This document shows, piece by piece, positions 39,644 to 47,359 of a stretch of DNA of 57,771 bases. The notes beneath the pieces were generated by a model. The model saw nothing but the letters and a program-made list of their open reading frames with translations, did no database searches and was not told where the DNA came from. Position 1 is the first letter of the stretch. Each line of letters begins with the position of its first letter. Source of the stretch: Pseudomonadota bacterium. GTDB lineage: Bacteria; Pseudomonadota; Alphaproteobacteria; Sphingomonadales; Sphingomonadaceae. The stretch spans positions 1-57,771 of the forward strand of contig JAEWIL010000198.1 of assembly GCA_023387085.1 (NCBI GenBank), read 5' to 3'. The position numbers and the translations under genes are program-made.

Positions 39644-39671
39644 AGCTAGGAAGGTGATTTTTCGCTTCAAG
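39644..39671 (-). promoter_or_regulatory. Probable RpoH (heat-shock sigma) promoter for groES-groEL
   Basis: Read on the minus strand, CTTG (complement of 39668-39671) begins the -35 element CTTGAA, and CCTAGCT (complement of 39644-39650) is the -10. The spacing CTTG-N17-CCTAGCT agrees with the alphaproteobacterial RpoH pattern CTTG-N17/18-CYTATNT with one mismatch. It is about 70 bp before the groES start. I found no CIRCE element (TTAGCACTC-N9-GAGTGCTAA) here, so HrcA control is not indicated. Confidence 0.65.
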
Positions 39672-39836
39672 AGGATCAGCGAAAATTTTTTATCGCTGTC
39701 CTGCGGGCAGAAACAAATCGCCCTTTTCAAGGGCCTGACCCCCTCTTGACTCGACTCGCTCTGCTCCCAAAATCTTTGCTCGCGGCATCTGGCCGCACGA
39801 CGAGAAAGGAATGGCGGCAAGGAAGGAGGCACGAGC

Positions 39837-40064
39837 ATGTCCGAGCCATTTTCCCGTTTTCTTCATCCCTTTGAGGTGGCGCGTCACCCAAGCCTCGAGC
39901 CCGAGGTCAAACGGGCCCTTCTGGCATCCTGGGCATCGGATCGGGCGGCGGTCCGCGACAAGCCCGCGCTTCGCAAGCCGCGCGGCGCGCGGCGCGCCGT
40001 GCCGGTCGACGATGTTCTCGCCGCGCTGCGCTCGCTGGATAGTGGTGGGGCGCGTGCACCATGA
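39837..40064 (+). CDS. Small conserved alphaproteobacterial protein upstream of usg
   Basis: The 75-residue product reads FLHPFEVARHPSLEPEVKRA, LLASWASD..AV..KPALRKPRG and VDDVLAALRSLD. I recognise this as a small conserved protein of alphaproteobacteria (PSLE.E.KRA.LASWASD pattern), but no function is known to me. AAGGAGGC lies 7 nt before the ATG. Its stop overlaps the usg start (ATGA), so the two are translationally coupled. The pair is divergent from groES. Confidence 0.8.
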   Translation: MSEPFSRFLHPFEVARHPSLEPEVKRALLASWASDRAAVRDKPALRKPRGARRAVPVDDVLAALRSLDSGGARAP

Positions 40065-40330
40065 CCGACCGAGCGCTGATCGCGCAGTTGGACGGCTATG
40101 GACTGACCACTGCCGAGATCCATTATTACCGACCCGACTATCCCTCGCTGCTTCAACTCTACGTCTGGCAGGATTATGATCTGCCGCCCGACTTTCCGGT
40201 GCTTTTCGATTTTCTGGGTTTGTGGCGGCGCCAGATCGAGGCGGCGCTCCACTCGGTGCGGATCGCGCACAACGCGCTGATTGGATCGGCCGAGTGGAGC
40301 GCGGCGGACATAATTCGCACGATTGACTGA
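40061..40330 (+). CDS. usg: Usg family protein
   Basis: This 89-residue protein matches the Usg family throughout: LDGYGLTTAEIHYYRPDYPS, LLQLYVWQDYDLPPDFP, FLGLWRRQIEAALHSVRIAH and LIGSAEWSA. Usg was named from its position near tryptophan genes in Caulobacter. The product name, probable subunit of phosphoribosylanthranilate isomerase, is not supported by experiment as far as I know. No trp genes are present here. It is coupled to the small gene before it. Confidence 0.9.
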   Translation: MTDRALIAQLDGYGLTTAEIHYYRPDYPSLLQLYVWQDYDLPPDFPVLFDFLGLWRRQIEAALHSVRIAHNALIGSAEWSAADIIRTID

Positions 40331-40631
40331 CCGTGCGACACGAGAGCTTCCGGCCAGCTGGTCTGGCTTCGACTGAATATGGGCCCCTGTTTTGTTGGCT
40401 GGCCGGCGCCAGAATGCCCCACATGTTCGGCTGGGCGTTTCTTCAGAAGCCGATCAAAGACGAGCGGCCTTTCAGTGCTGTTCGCTCGACGACTTCAGCC
40501 GGCAAACTCGGCTGCGTCGCGTCCGACGCACGACGAGCGGTCCATGCCGACCAGGGAGAGCGTTCGGGCTTCGTGGCGGCGTCGGTGGCCCTCCCGGTCT
40601 CGCCACCCGCCATCCCGGTTCGGTACTGGTT
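40331..40631. other. Intergenic region without recognised gene
   Basis: The stretch between usg and the DUF6894 gene (convergent stops) carries only an open frame on the plus strand whose sequence shows no domain and no ribosome binding site. I see no repeat, RNA or clear terminator. Confidence 0.5.
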
Positions 40632-40895
40632 TTAGTCGTTCTCCGGCGCCTGGATCGCGAGATTTCCGCTCGCGTCGACGGACGTGACCAGCAGCGTGTA
40701 GACCAGCCTTCCAGCGTCGTCGACACATTCGACGCGCAGGCTCTGATCATGTCGCAGTATCTGCGGGTCGTCTGCAAGAAGGCTTCCGCAATAGCGTACC
40801 GCCTCCCATCCCGCGCTCCGGTCGTCGGGAAGGTCGATGCCCACTTCGTCGATCTCGCGGTGGCCGTCGCGGGTGTGGAAGAAATAACGTCCCAT
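40632..40895 (-). CDS. DUF6894-like small protein
   Basis: The 87-residue product begins MGRYFFHTRDGHREIDEVGIDLPD and continues AGWEAVRYCGSLLADDP. This is the pattern of a widespread small protein family in alphaproteobacteria (MP.YFFHL.DG....D.EG.EL.D...A) annotated as DUF6894. Function is unknown. It starts 18 bp after the stop of the Crp/Fnr gene on the same strand and probably belongs to its transcript. Confidence 0.8.
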   Translation of the reverse strand: MGRYFFHTRDGHREIDEVGIDLPDDRSAGWEAVRYCGSLLADDPQILRHDQSLRVECVDDAGRLVYTLLVTSVDASGNLAIQAPEND

Positions 40896-40913
40896 CTCGT
40901 CTGCTCCTAGGGG

Positions 40914-41672
40914 TCAGGGCTGGTCGCGGTGGAGATAGAGGTCGGAAAAATCCGCAGTGGCGATCAACGATTTGAGATCGGCGATGCGAATACCGCGACC
41001 GTCGCGGGCGATGGCGCCCGCGCGCTCCAACGCTTTTAGCGTCCGGTTCACATGGACAGGGGTCAGACCGAGCACGTCGGCAAGCTGTTCCTGGGTGAGC
41101 GGCATCTTGTGGACGTCGAGACCCCCGGATCCGGTGTCGAGCAGCCGGTAGTGCAGTTCGCAAAAAAGATGCGCGAGACGCGCGAGCGCATTCCGGCGGC
41201 CGTTGTTGAGAAGCCATTCGCGGCCGATCGAGGCTTCGATGAGAATGTCGACCATGACGGCGCGGGCGATCGCGGGACGAGCCCGCACCAGCCGTTCGAA
41301 ATCCGAAATCGTGATGACGGTCAGTTCGACGGCGGTCAGCGCCTGCAGATTATGATCGACGGTGCGAAGGTACATCGACTGGAAGTCGAGCGGATCCCCC
41401 GGAATCTTGATCGAGACAATCTCGCGCCCGCCACCCTCCGTAATTTTCTGCCGGTAAGCGAAGCCGGACCGCAAGACCGGACAGATGTCGGATCGGTCGC
41501 CTTCGCGCAGAATATAATCGTTGGGCTGGAGGCGCCGTGTCTGATGCGGAAGAGCGGCGATCGCCGCCTGGTCCTCCGTTGAAAGCAGGCTATGGCTGAG
41601 CAGCTTCGCAAGAAAGATCGCCATGCCCGGCGGTGCGATATCCCGATCGAACATTATGCAAGCCCTCCTCAT
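40914..41672 (-). CDS. Crp/Fnr-family transcriptional regulator
   Basis: This 252-residue regulator has an N-terminal cyclic-nucleotide-binding-like beta roll (YILREGDRSD, then the GGGREIVSIKIPGDPLDFQS region). It has a C-terminal winged HTH with LTQEQLADVLGLTPVHVNRTLKALERAG. The cysteines of a true Fnr iron-sulphur cluster are not arranged in the N-terminus, so it is not an oxygen-sensing Fnr. The RVNRTLK-like helix resembles alphaproteobacterial Crp-like stress regulators. Start may be ATG 41672 or ATG 41654. Its effector is unknown. The DUF6894 gene follows it. Confidence 0.9.
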   Translation of the reverse strand: MRRACIMFDRDIAPPGMAIFLAKLLSHSLLSTEDQAAIAALPHQTRRLQPNDYILREGDRSDICPVLRSGFAYRQKITEGGGREIVSIKIPGDPLDFQSMYLRTVDHNLQALTAVELTVITISDFERLVRARPAIARAVMVDILIEASIGREWLLNNGRRNALARLAHLFCELHYRLLDTGSGGLDVHKMPLTQEQLADVLGLTPVHVNRTLKALERAGAIARDGRGIRIADLKSLIATADFSDLYLHRDQP

Positions 41673-41946
41673 CTGACGTCATCCTCCGTCGAAATGCAAG
41701 CCGCGTGGTCATGGTTCCCGCGGCCGAGCCACTGTCGCGAACGCAGGCGGATAGCGGAACGAATTGTCACGGAGTGGCCGGGGACCTGCGGATCGGCACC
41801 GGCTTCAATGAAGGGAACCTGCAGCGCGTGCCACGATTCTCATGCCGTCCATCCCGCTCGCGGCGATGGCCTCCCGTCCTCGCCCCGACCGCGGCGGCCG
41901 GGCCGGCTCTGGCCGGCCGGCACCGACCGAGCGCGCATGCTGGTCG

Positions 41947-42849
41947 TCAGGCGGCCTGCATCCGCAGCCGCGCCGCCTTCATGTCTCGCGCCGGAGGAAG
42001 GCCGAACAGGCGGCCATATTCGCGTGTGAACTGCGGTACGCTTTCATAGCCCACGGCATAGGCGGCGTTGCTGATCATCTCACCATCGGACAGCATGCGG
42101 CGGCGCGCTTCGATCAGCCGCAACTGCTTCTGGAATTGCAGGGGGCTGAGCGACGTGATCGCCCGAAAATGCTCGTGGAACGAGGAAACGCTCATTCCCG
42201 CCACTTCGGCCAGATGGTCGACGCGTAGTGGCTTCGCGAAGTCGCTGCGGATCAGCGCCACGGCGCGGGCAACGCGCTGTGCATGACTCTCAGTCACGCC
42301 CAGATTGCGGATCGCGCCGCCGTGCCGGCCCGAGAGAAGCCAGAAATGGAGCTCCCGGATCAGCTGCTCCTGCAGGATTGGAGCCGACGCCGGGCGATCG
42401 AGTAGCCGCATCAGTCGCATCGCGGCATCAGCGACCTCGGTCTCGGTCGGGTCGACGCGGACGGGTGTGCCCACAGCAAAGGGCAGGGCACCCATCTGTG
42501 CCACGAGGCTCTCGATCACCGCGATATCGAGGTCGATCACGAGCGAAACATACGGCGCGCCGGCGCTGGCGCGGGTGATCTGGCTGATCGTCGGTACGTC
42601 GGCAGTGATCAGCAGCGAGTCCCCGGCGCCGAAGTCGAAGGTTTGATGTCCCATCGTCACGCGCTTCGTACCCTGCAGCACAAGCGCGACGAGCGGGCGC
42701 GAAATGGCGTAGTCGAGCGCCGTCCGCGCCGTCTGGCGGATGACGGCTACGCCCGGGATGGGCGTAATGGCCACGCCGTTTGGATCCGCATAGGCCTCTG
42801 CGTAGCGGCGTGCCGTGTCGAGGAGGGTTTGCGCCATGCCCGCGACCAT
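41947..42849 (-). CDS. AraC-family regulator with AraC_N domain
   Basis: The product (300 residues from ATG 42849; ATG 42837 is an alternative) has the AraC_N domain: GVAVIRQTARTALDYAISRP, LVLQGTKRVTMGHQTFDFGAGD and SLVIDLD. The C-terminal double HTH carries RVDHLAEVAGMSVSSFHEHFRAITSLSPLQFQKQLRL and AAYAVGYESVPQFTREYGRLFG. A longer upstream frame would run through the divergent SDR gene and is rejected. This subfamily usually controls the adjacent divergent oxidoreductase gene, here the SDR at 42983, in response to a small molecule I cannot name. Confidence 0.9.
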   Translation of the reverse strand: MVAGMAQTLLDTARRYAEAYADPNGVAITPIPGVAVIRQTARTALDYAISRPLVALVLQGTKRVTMGHQTFDFGAGDSLLITADVPTISQITRASAGAPYVSLVIDLDIAVIESLVAQMGALPFAVGTPVRVDPTETEVADAAMRLMRLLDRPASAPILQEQLIRELHFWLLSGRHGGAIRNLGVTESHAQRVARAVALIRSDFAKPLRVDHLAEVAGMSVSSFHEHFRAITSLSPLQFQKQLRLIEARRRMLSDGEMISNAAYAVGYESVPQFTREYGRLFGLPPARDMKAARLRMQAA

Positions 42850-42982
42850 ATGTCGTGCCACCGAATGCAGCAAGGGCGACGGAGAAACAGGCAAGAACGA
42901 GCGAGTATCTGGCAACATGCGAAGGCTCGGCGTTGCGATAGGGTTTTTCGGAAATGGCCCATACCAGCGAAGGAGTGAGACA

Positions 42983-43738
42983 ATGACGAGCATTTCTATC
43001 ATCACCGGTGGCAGCCGCGGTCTCGGCCGCAACACGGCAGTCAGCCTTGCCCGGGCGGGCAACGACGTGATCTTCACCTATCGCAGCGGAGCGAACGAAG
43101 CCGAGGCAGCCGTCGCCGAGATCAAGGCGCTTGGCCGCCAGGCGGTTGCGCTTCAGCTTGACGTTGGCGATATTTCGACCTTCGCCGCATTCGCCGACAG
43201 CGTCCGCGCGGCGCTCAAGGCCAACTGGAACCGCGACAGCTTCGATCATCTCATCAACAATGCCGGTCACGGCGAGATGGCGAGCATCGCCGAGACGACC
43301 GAAGCACAGTTCGACTTGCTGTTCGACGTCCACGTCAAGGGCGTGTTTTTCCTGACCCAGGCGCTTCTCCCGCTGCTCGCCGACGGCGGTCGCATCGTCA
43401 ACTTCTCGTCGGGCCTGACCCGTATCGCGGCGCCGGGCTTTGCAGCCTACTCAGCAGCGAAAGGCGCAATCGAGACATTGACGCTCTATATGGCGAAGGA
43501 GTTCGCGGACCGCGGCATCACCGCCAACACCGTCGCGCCGGGCGCTATCGAGACCGACTTCCTCGGCGGCGCGGTGCGCGACATCGAGGATTATAACGTC
43601 GCCTTCGCCGGCATGACGGCGCTGGGCCGCGTCGGTGTTCCCGACGATATCGGGCCGATGGTCGCAAGCCTCCTTCGGCCCGACAATCGTTGGGTCACTG
43701 CCCAGCGCATCGAGGTTTCGGGTGGTCAGAATATCTGA
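42983..43738 (+). CDS. Short-chain dehydrogenase/reductase (SDR)
   Basis: This 251-residue classical SDR has the NAD(P)-binding TGGSRGLG at residues 8-15, NNAG, the catalytic YSAAK motif (Tyr-X3-Lys) and the C-terminal substitution-tolerant GG..V.A..I.VSGGQ. An Arg after the glycine-rich motif (TYRSG) favours NADPH. AGGAG lies 8 nt before the ATG. It is divergent from the AraC regulator and followed by a strong hairpin terminator, so it is a single-gene unit. The substrate is unknown; sequence resembles 3-oxoacyl-ACP-reductase-like SDRs used in detoxification. Confidence 0.92.
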   Translation: MTSISIITGGSRGLGRNTAVSLARAGNDVIFTYRSGANEAEAAVAEIKALGRQAVALQLDVGDISTFAAFADSVRAALKANWNRDSFDHLINNAGHGEMASIAETTEAQFDLLFDVHVKGVFFLTQALLPLLADGGRIVNFSSGLTRIAAPGFAAYSAAKGAIETLTLYMAKEFADRGITANTVAPGAIETDFLGGAVRDIEDYNVAFAGMTALGRVGVPDDIGPMVASLLRPDNRWVTAQRIEVSGGQNI

Positions 43739-44060
43739 TTTTTCTCGGCCTCCCGGGCGATCATGATGAGAGGGTCGGACAAGGCCGCTGCGGCACCGCG
43801 GCGGCCTTCACCGTTTTCGTATCGGCAGCGGTCGGGTCAGTCAGGCAAGGAAGCCGCTTCGCGACCGCTACGGAAAATTTGAGCGCGCCGCGCATCCTTG
43901 CCACTGGCCGGCCGATGGGCGAGCCGCCTATTCAGCGCGATCCCGCGCCCGAATATTTGCATTGCGGCCTCCGGCTGGGTCCTGACCTTATACCGTCCGT
44001 GTGGCTGGTCCGCTTTGGGCCCGATTCCGTGGTCTTGCTCGCGTTCCGCACTGATCGCGT
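43739..44060. other. Convergent intergenic region between SDR and TetR genes
   Basis: Besides the hairpin at 43781-43808, I see no gene or repeat in the remaining 250 bp. Both flanking genes converge on this region. Confidence 0.5.
43781..43808 (+). terminator. Strong hairpin terminator after the SDR gene
   Basis: AAGGCCGCTGCGG (43781-43793) pairs with CCGCGGCGGCCTT (43796-43808), a 13-bp stem broken only by a T-G pair, with a 2-nt loop. A short T-run (GTTTTC) follows a few bases later. It is 43 nt after the SDR stop. Confidence 0.65.
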
Positions 44061-44720
44061 TTATGGGACACCGTACACCGCCTTTACCATCTTGCCGAAC
44101 AGGCGCAGCTGGCGGCCGAGAAGCTTTGGATCGTTTAGCGCGCGCGTCAGCACGATCGAGCCCTCGACCACCGCGCTGAAGCTATCGGCTATTGTATCGA
44201 TGGCGACCGGAGTTGCGGGCGAATATTGCGTGTCGATCGCTTCGAACCACAGTCGGAATCGCTCGCGCCAGCGCATCGCGGTTTCGAACAGCATCTCCCG
44301 CACATCACGGTCGAACGCCTGTTCCTGATAGATGATCGCTGCGACGAGGCAGCCGGGATGCACCTCGTCGATCTCGTCCATCATGTCGGCATATAGATCG
44401 AGAAAAAGCAGGAATCGCTGCATCGGGTCGTGCGAAAGCGCATGGGCGCGTGCGGTCAGATCGTCCATCACCGCATCGTCCTCTTCGAGGAACCGGGCGA
44501 GCAATTGCCGGGCAAGATCGCCCTTGTCGCGGAAATGATAGAAAAAGCCGCTTTTGGTGATCCCCGTCGCCTCGACCAGTTCGTCGATCGAGGTACCCGC
44601 GAACCCCTTTGTCAGGATCGCATCGTTGGCGGCGTCCATCAGGCGCTCGCGTGTCCGCTTGCCCTTGCTGTGCTGCTCTGCCTTGAGCGAAAGATTCGCG
44701 TTCCGCTTATGCTCGTCCAT
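44061..44720 (-). CDS. TetR/AcrR-family transcriptional regulator
   Basis: The 219-residue product starts at ATG 44720 (MDEHKRNANLSLKAEQHSKG). Its N-terminal HTH reads TRERLMDAANDAILTKGFAGTSIDELVEATGITKSGFFYHFRDK, the TetR signature. The C-terminal ligand domain has a DLYADMMDEIDEVHPGCLVAAI segment, as in regulators of the TetR C-terminal YfiR/AefR type. A longer frame upstream would cover the divergent promoter and is rejected. It is divergent from the sterol-desaturase-family gene and probably represses it. Confidence 0.92.
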   Translation of the reverse strand: MDEHKRNANLSLKAEQHSKGKRTRERLMDAANDAILTKGFAGTSIDELVEATGITKSGFFYHFRDKGDLARQLLARFLEEDDAVMDDLTARAHALSHDPMQRFLLFLDLYADMMDEIDEVHPGCLVAAIIYQEQAFDRDVREMLFETAMRWRERFRLWFEAIDTQYSPATPVAIDTIADSFSAVVEGSIVLTRALNDPKLLGRQLRLFGKMVKAVYGVP

Positions 44721-44747
44721 GGTCGCCCCCTGCTGCGATCGACGGAA

Positions 44748-44769
44748 TTGCCGGATTTTTGTGCGGCAA
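44748..44769. promoter_or_regulatory. Inverted repeat in the TetR/hydroxylase divergent promoter
   Basis: TTGCCG (44748-44753) and CGGCAA (44764-44769) form perfect arms around a 10-nt AT-rich spacer. It lies between the divergent tetR-type and hydroxylase genes, the expected place for a TetR dimer operator. Assignment is by position only. Confidence 0.4.
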
Positions 44770-44854
44770 AAGAAAACCGACCGCAAGTATTCTATCCGGG
44801 AAGGCCGGACGGGCGTAAACCGGCGCGATCGAACGACTTGCAGGGGAAGTCTCA

Positions 44855-45577
44855 GTGTTTGGCACCTATCACTGGATCGCGCTGTCGATGTTCGGCTTCT
44901 TCGCGGGCATCGATCTCTTGTTTCGGTCACGCACCTTTCCCGACGTGCCCTTGTGGCGAACGAAAGGCATTGTTTTCACGCTGCTCTATTTCGGCGTGAC
45001 GACCTATTCGCCTTTGTTATGGGACGAGATTCTCGGGCAGTATCAGCTCGTTGACGGGTCGGCCTGGCCCTTCTGGCTCCAGCTTGTTGCCGGCTTCCTC
45101 TTCTATGAATTCCTCATCTACGCTTGGCACAGGACGATGCACAATGTGCAGCCGATCTGGCGCTGGCTGCATCAGATGCATCATAGCGCCGAACGGGTCG
45201 ACATCTGGGGTGCCTTCTATTTTCACCCCTTCGACATGATCGGCTGGGCTTTGCTCGGCAGTTGCGCACTCGTGCTCGGGATCGGCCTGTCGGCCGAGGC
45301 GGCGCTGATCGTGTCGGTGGCGGCGACCTTTTGCGCGATCTTCCAGCACAGTAACCTGCGGACTCCGCGCTGGCTCGGCTATTTCATCACGCGGCCCGAA
45401 AGCCACGCGGTGCATCACGAACGCGGTCTTCACGCCTATAATTATGGCGACATCCCGATCTTCGACATCCTGCTCGGTACGTTTCGCAATCCGCGCGAGT
45501 GGAATGGCGAGGCTGGATTTTTCGAGGGTTCGTCGCGGCAGGTCGGCAAGATGCTGGTGGGCCGGGAAATCGCCTGA
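44855..45577 (+). CDS. Fatty acid hydroxylase / sterol desaturase family membrane protein
   Basis: This 240-residue integral membrane di-iron protein has the three histidine boxes of the superfamily: HRTMH near residue 92, HQMHH near 106 and HAVHHE near 186. They are set among about four or five membrane segments. Members hydroxylate or desaturate lipids such as fatty acids, carotenoids or hopanoid-like molecules using O2. It starts at GTG 44855 with CAGGGGAAG upstream. Its neighbours (a TetR regulator, a lipoprotein, a PH-like protein and a membrane protein) suggest a lipid or envelope function. The exact substrate is unknown. Confidence 0.9.
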   Translation: MFGTYHWIALSMFGFFAGIDLLFRSRTFPDVPLWRTKGIVFTLLYFGVTTYSPLLWDEILGQYQLVDGSAWPFWLQLVAGFLFYEFLIYAWHRTMHNVQPIWRWLHQMHHSAERVDIWGAFYFHPFDMIGWALLGSCALVLGIGLSAEAALIVSVAATFCAIFQHSNLRTPRWLGYFITRPESHAVHHERGLHAYNYGDIPIFDILLGTFRNPREWNGEAGFFEGSSRQVGKMLVGREIA

Positions 45578-45617
45578 CCGGCCGAGAGTGTCGGCCAAAC
45601 GAGAAAGGGACAGGGAA

Positions 45618-46049
45618 ATGAAGTCATCGTTGACGGTGATGGCGCTCGCCTTCTGTGCAGCGAGTTGCTCGGGTCCGGCGGAAGATCAGGCCGAAAAGGC
45701 CGAGGGTGCTTCGGCCGAGATCGATGCGGCGGGTTATGAAATTGCGGTCCGCTGCCAAGCCAGCTTCGACGCGGTCGCACGCCTCTACAACGTCCTTGCG
45801 GGGCAGAGTAGCGGGAGCGAGCAAGCGGAGATGGTGGCTACCGCTAAGCAGCGTGCGGCGGCGGCCGAAGCCTATCGCGGCATTGCGCGTAGCGTTGGCG
45901 CGCATATCGGTCACTCGTCCGAAGCGATCGACACGGCGATCAAGGGCGCCGCGACCGCGGTGGATGCCGAGTTTCAGAAGCGCCCATTCGAGGATTTCGC
46001 GACCTGGGTCGGCCAGGAAGCCGACCGCTGCCCGCCGCCTGCGGCATAG
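45618..46049 (+). CDS. Small predicted lipoprotein
   Basis: The 143-residue product begins MKSSLTVMALAFCAASCSGP, a lipoprotein signal with a lipobox-like AASC. A Glu/Ala-rich helical domain follows (QKRPFEDFATWVGQEADRC at the end). AGGGAAA precedes the ATG. Two later cysteines may form a disulfide. No family is recognised. It lies 40 bp after the hydroxylase gene and 10 bp before the next, so it is probably part of that operon. Confidence 0.7.
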   Translation: MKSSLTVMALAFCAASCSGPAEDQAEKAEGASAEIDAAGYEIAVRCQASFDAVARLYNVLAGQSSGSEQAEMVATAKQRAAAAEAYRGIARSVGAHIGHSSEAIDTAIKGAATAVDAEFQKRPFEDFATWVGQEADRCPPPAA

Positions 46050-46059
46050 GGAGACTAAC

Positions 46060-46395
46060 ATGACCCATGAATTGCGCGCCGGCGAACGGGCGATTGATAC
46101 CTGGACGCTCTTCTATCTGCCTCCTGGCGGCGGCAAATATAATGGCAAGCTGACGGTCACCAACCAGCGGCTGCTCTACGATGCCAAGCTGGATGGGAGC
46201 CTGCTGGGCACTCTGTCCAATCATCTCGTCGAAGGACGGCTCGCGATCGAAAAGGATGGGATCGAGGCTATCGAGGTCGAGCGCAAGCTGTTCAGCAAAA
46301 AGGCGATCCTGACGCTCGCCGATGGCAGTCGACATATCTTCGACTATGGCGCGATGAATATAGACAAATGCGTTGCGGCGATGGAGGCTCGCTGA
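46060..46395 (+). CDS. GRAM/PH-like small protein
   Basis: The 111-residue product has a beta-rich PH/GRAM-like pattern: GERAIDTWTLFYLPPGGGKYNGKLTVTNQRLLYDAKL, LAIEKDGIEAIEVERKLFSKKAILTLADG, and a final helix KCVAAMEA. GRAM/PH-like domains often bind lipids or membranes. No signal peptide is visible, so it is likely cytosolic. The start codon follows GGGAGA. It is in the same run as the hydroxylase and lipoprotein genes. Confidence 0.7.
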   Translation: MTHELRAGERAIDTWTLFYLPPGGGKYNGKLTVTNQRLLYDAKLDGSLLGTLSNHLVEGRLAIEKDGIEAIEVERKLFSKKAILTLADGSRHIFDYGAMNIDKCVAAMEAR

Positions 46396-46397
46396 TC

Positions 46398-46862
46398 GTG
46401 CCCGGCGCGCCGGTCGTCGCCGCGAAATCCGTGGCAGTGCTGCTCCTCTGCCTGATCGTCGCCGACGTAATTGGCGTGATTGTCTGCACCTTGTTGGACA
46501 TCGCGCCGATCCGCGCGAAAAGCGCCTTGCTGCCTTACGCGATTTGGCTGGTCCTCGGCATCTTCTGTGGTCTCTCTGCCTATCAGGGCGCGGGGGCATG
46601 GATATTCCTGGACCGGGATGGCGAGTGGACGAGTCACCGCGAAGCTTTTCGCGCCGGCAATGTCATCGTCGCAACAGGGGCTGTCATGCTCGCGGCGCTG
46701 CTGTTCCTGTTTCGCCATCTCTATTGGCTCGGCGGCGTCGATGGCGAATATTATGTGCCCGACAGCGCGCCTCATTCGATCCTGTTCGGGCTCAGCGTCC
46801 TCGCTGCGATGACGGGAGGGCATTTTTTGCTGCTTCCAAACGCCACCGGGACGACGAAATGA
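46398..46862 (+). CDS. Four-segment integral membrane protein of unknown function
   Basis: From GTG 46398 the 154-residue product has four hydrophobic segments: AVLLLCLIVADVIGVIVCTL, YAIWLVLGIFCGLSAYQGAG, VIVATGAVMLAALLFLF and SILFGLSVLAAMTGGHFLLL. I recognise no family or motif. It begins 2 nt after the stop of the GRAM/PH-like gene, so it is the probable last gene of the hydroxylase operon. Confidence 0.65.
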   Translation: MPGAPVVAAKSVAVLLLCLIVADVIGVIVCTLLDIAPIRAKSALLPYAIWLVLGIFCGLSAYQGAGAWIFLDRDGEWTSHREAFRAGNVIVATGAVMLAALLFLFRHLYWLGGVDGEYYVPDSAPHSILFGLSVLAAMTGGHFLLLPNATGTTK

Positions 46863-47146
46863 CGGGCCCGTGACCGGCTCCCGCCACTTCGGGTTGGTCA
46901 CGGCTTTGAGGAAGGCCGAACGTGCGGCGGCGTCTCAGATCATGGCCGAACGGTTCACTGGGACGAGGTGATTATTCGATCGGATGGCGGTTCCGATGAG
47001 GACTATCCTTCGCCGGCGGCAAGCTCGACCGCACCCCGGCACTCCAGTCTGAGACGGCCGCGCCCGGTCCGGTTAACCCGTATCGGCGCCTGCTTCTCGT
47101 CGAGCCGGCGGCGCAGGAGCAGCAGCCGGTTTCCAGATGGTCCTTG
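46863..47146. other. Intergenic region, no intact gene
   Basis: I see no open frame with coding character, no repeat and no RNA. The region may contain the decayed upstream part of the protease-like fragment at 47147-47278. Confidence 0.45.
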
Positions 47147-47278
47147 ATGTCCGGCATAGGCGCAGCAAGCGCCAGCCGCCGTTCGCGATTTGAAAAGTCG
47201 ATGATCATCGGCGCCGACTATCTGGGGCGATTTCGCCTGCTGATTGATTTTCCGACCCGCCGCGTGTGGCTACGCTGA
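47147..47278 (+). pseudogene. C-terminal fragment resembling a retropepsin-like aspartic protease
   Basis: A 43-residue frame ends with SMIIGADYLGRFRLLIDFP plus TRRVWLR. This closely follows the C-terminal pattern of bacterial retropepsin-like aspartic proteases (IG.D.L.RF...IDF..R...L). The catalytic DTGA region is not found upstream in any frame, so only a tail remains. It could be a chance resemblance, because the match is short. Confidence 0.35.
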
Positions 47279-47359
47279 TCCCAGGTATTGTCCTTCGGCG
47301 TTGACCGCCAGAAGTGGACGGTTTCCAGTTGGCCGAAAGCCGTTCCACGCATCCGCGCC

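Noticed and set aside
39576..39836. CIRCE element for HrcA control of groES-groEL
   Set aside because: No TTAGCACTC/GAGTGCTAA pair is present; only a RpoH-type promoter is visible.
40333..40635. 100-codon plus-strand frame after usg
   Set aside because: Lacks a ribosome binding site and domain, and the overlapping frames have similar length; probably non-coding.
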